DNA of 64,000 bases, taken from positions 372,001 through 436,000 of the forward strand of contig CAXXIH010000003.1 in the NCBI GenBank assembly GCA_963663365.2, given 5' to 3'. Below the pieces are notes generated by a model. That model was not told where the DNA came from, did no database searches, and saw only the letters and a list, made by a program, of their open reading frames with translations. The translations under genes were made by a program, and so were the position numbers. Every line of letters begins with the position of its first letter. Positions within the stretch are counted from its first letter, which is position 1. Below are positions 63,474 to 64,000 of this stretch, piece by piece. This DNA comes from G963663365 sp963663365 (lineage in GTDB: Bacteria > Hinthialibacterota > Hinthialibacteria > Hinthialibacterales > G963663365).

Positions 63474-64000
63474 TTATTCTGCTTCTGAAAGTGCCTCTTC
63501 TAGACGTCCGTTAAACTCTTCAAGCAGATCAAGCGCTTCTTCCAGAAATGAAGCATAAGTCTTCCGCAGCCAGGTGAGTCCTTCTTGTACCGAACGGAAT
63601 GGTTCCGGATTGGTATGCGCAACACGGTGTGTCAGCTTTGCGCCGGCTGTGCCGACTACGGTACGGAAAGCCTGGGATTCATACGTTGACAGCCATCCTT
63701 CAGCCAGCCGGTCTTGACGCTGCTCGAAATCTTCTAACGTAGCCGTATCAACAAGCTCTTTTGCATCCGTATAGAGCCATTGCAGCGCGTTTCTTCCATT
63801 TTCAAAGGTTCTTTGAGCCTCCGTCAGCAGACGTTTGAGTTTCTTCTGAGCCGCCGCCGAAACTTTGTTCGGGCGGATGCTCGATGCCAACGGATTTCTT
63901 GTTCCGGCGGGTGGCCCCAAGCGGTCTAAGACTTCACGCAATGTGGCTCTTTCCGCACCTCGTTTCCGCGCACCACCTTCGGTTGCATCGATCACTTTGA
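63474..64000 (-). CDS. C-terminal part of a DUF115/Maf-type glycosyltransferase (partial)
   Basis: The open frame extends leftward from the window edge on the minus strand with no start inside. Its beginning, VIDATEGGARKRGAERATLREVLDRL, matches the TEGGA...L-x-E signature near the middle/end of DUF115 (6-hydroxymethylpterin pyrophosphokinase MptE-like, Maf flagellin-modifying) proteins. The following 140 residues are helical and Glu-rich, not informative. Family members transfer nonulosonic acids to flagellin; no flagellar gene is here. An internal GTG at 63995 could mimic a start but lies inside the motif. Confidence 0.6.
   Translation of the reverse strand, partial: KVIDATEGGARKRGAERATLREVLDRLGPPAGTRNPLASSIRPNKVSAAAQKKLKRLLTEAQRTFENGRNALQWLYTDAKELVDTATLEDFEQRQDRLAEGWLSTYESQAFRTVVGTAGAKLTHRVAHTNPEPFRSVQEGLTWLRKTYASFLEEALDLLEEFNGRLEEALSEAE

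Overview
The window looks like a chromosomal segment of a Gram-negative-type, polysaccharide-degrading bacterium from one of the less-studied phyla around the Planctomycetes/Lentisphaerota/Hydrogenedentota/Sumerlaeota grade. This placement is an inference from gene content: secreted proteins that start with a type IV pilin-like N-terminus (FTLIELLIVVAIIGILAAIA followed by VPNFLNAQ), Tat-exported Gfo/Idh/MocA oxidoreductases, a sulfatase-like lipoprotein, dockerin/cohesin-like modules, PPC domains and a Gld-type ABC exporter with a DUF4340 partner. There is no 16S gene or other phylogenetic marker to settle it.

Layout. (1) 1-6551, minus strand: a tightly packed operon for a soluble NADH-linked iron-sulfur flavoprotein complex (NuoE-, NuoF- and NuoG/formate-dehydrogenase-alpha-like subunits). 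It is interleaved with regulatory-looking genes: two DRTGG proteins, a CBS-pair plus anti-sigma-type ATPase, a second small HATPase and a thioredoxin-fold ferredoxin relative with no cysteines. The last gene runs off the left edge. (2) 6552-14154: a dNTPase, a zinc-ribbon/HTH protein, a penicillin-acylase-family hydrolase, tRNA-Lys(CTT), a frameshifted metallophosphatase remnant and a KamA-type radical SAM enzyme. (3) 14747-22356, plus strand: secreted proteins, two pseudopilins, an Asp-box sialidase, an N-acetylneuraminate lyase, a transglutaminase-like lipoprotein and a CBM9-like lipoprotein. The sialidase and lyase together suggest release and cleavage of sialic acid. (4) 22404-40469: carbohydrate and envelope functions (PL22-like propeller, beta-helix protein, sulfatase-fold lipoprotein, GT4, UroD-like methyltransferase, GH-A-like protein, GH28, SGNH esterase, sugar isomerase/oxidoreductase pair) plus the housekeeping pair def/fmt.

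(5) 40470-45142: an AT-richer islet of three secreted proteins of uncertain function. Decayed coding sequence lies on its left and a strongly hairpin-rich element on its right. It includes a duplicated 3' tail of the WD40-like gene. (6) 45143-53175: a Tat-exported oxidoreductase, two related cohesin/dockerin-type proteins (one with a long Thr-Pro repeat linker and PPC domains), a GT4 enzyme and a HEAT-repeat membrane protein. (7) 53368-64000: a GT4 enzyme, a polytopic membrane protein and an unpaired sensor histidine kinase; then a Gld-like export cluster (ATPase, fused permease plus GldG-like protein, DUF4340 protein) ending at a strong bidirectional terminator; then the C-terminal part of what looks like a DUF115/Maf-type glycosyltransferase leaving the right edge.

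Most plus-strand secreted proteins carry signal peptides, lipoboxes or Tat motifs, so the dominant theme is extracellular glycan processing and envelope/export machinery beside an NADH-linked redox complex. All functional calls rest on motif recognition by eye; no database search was run.
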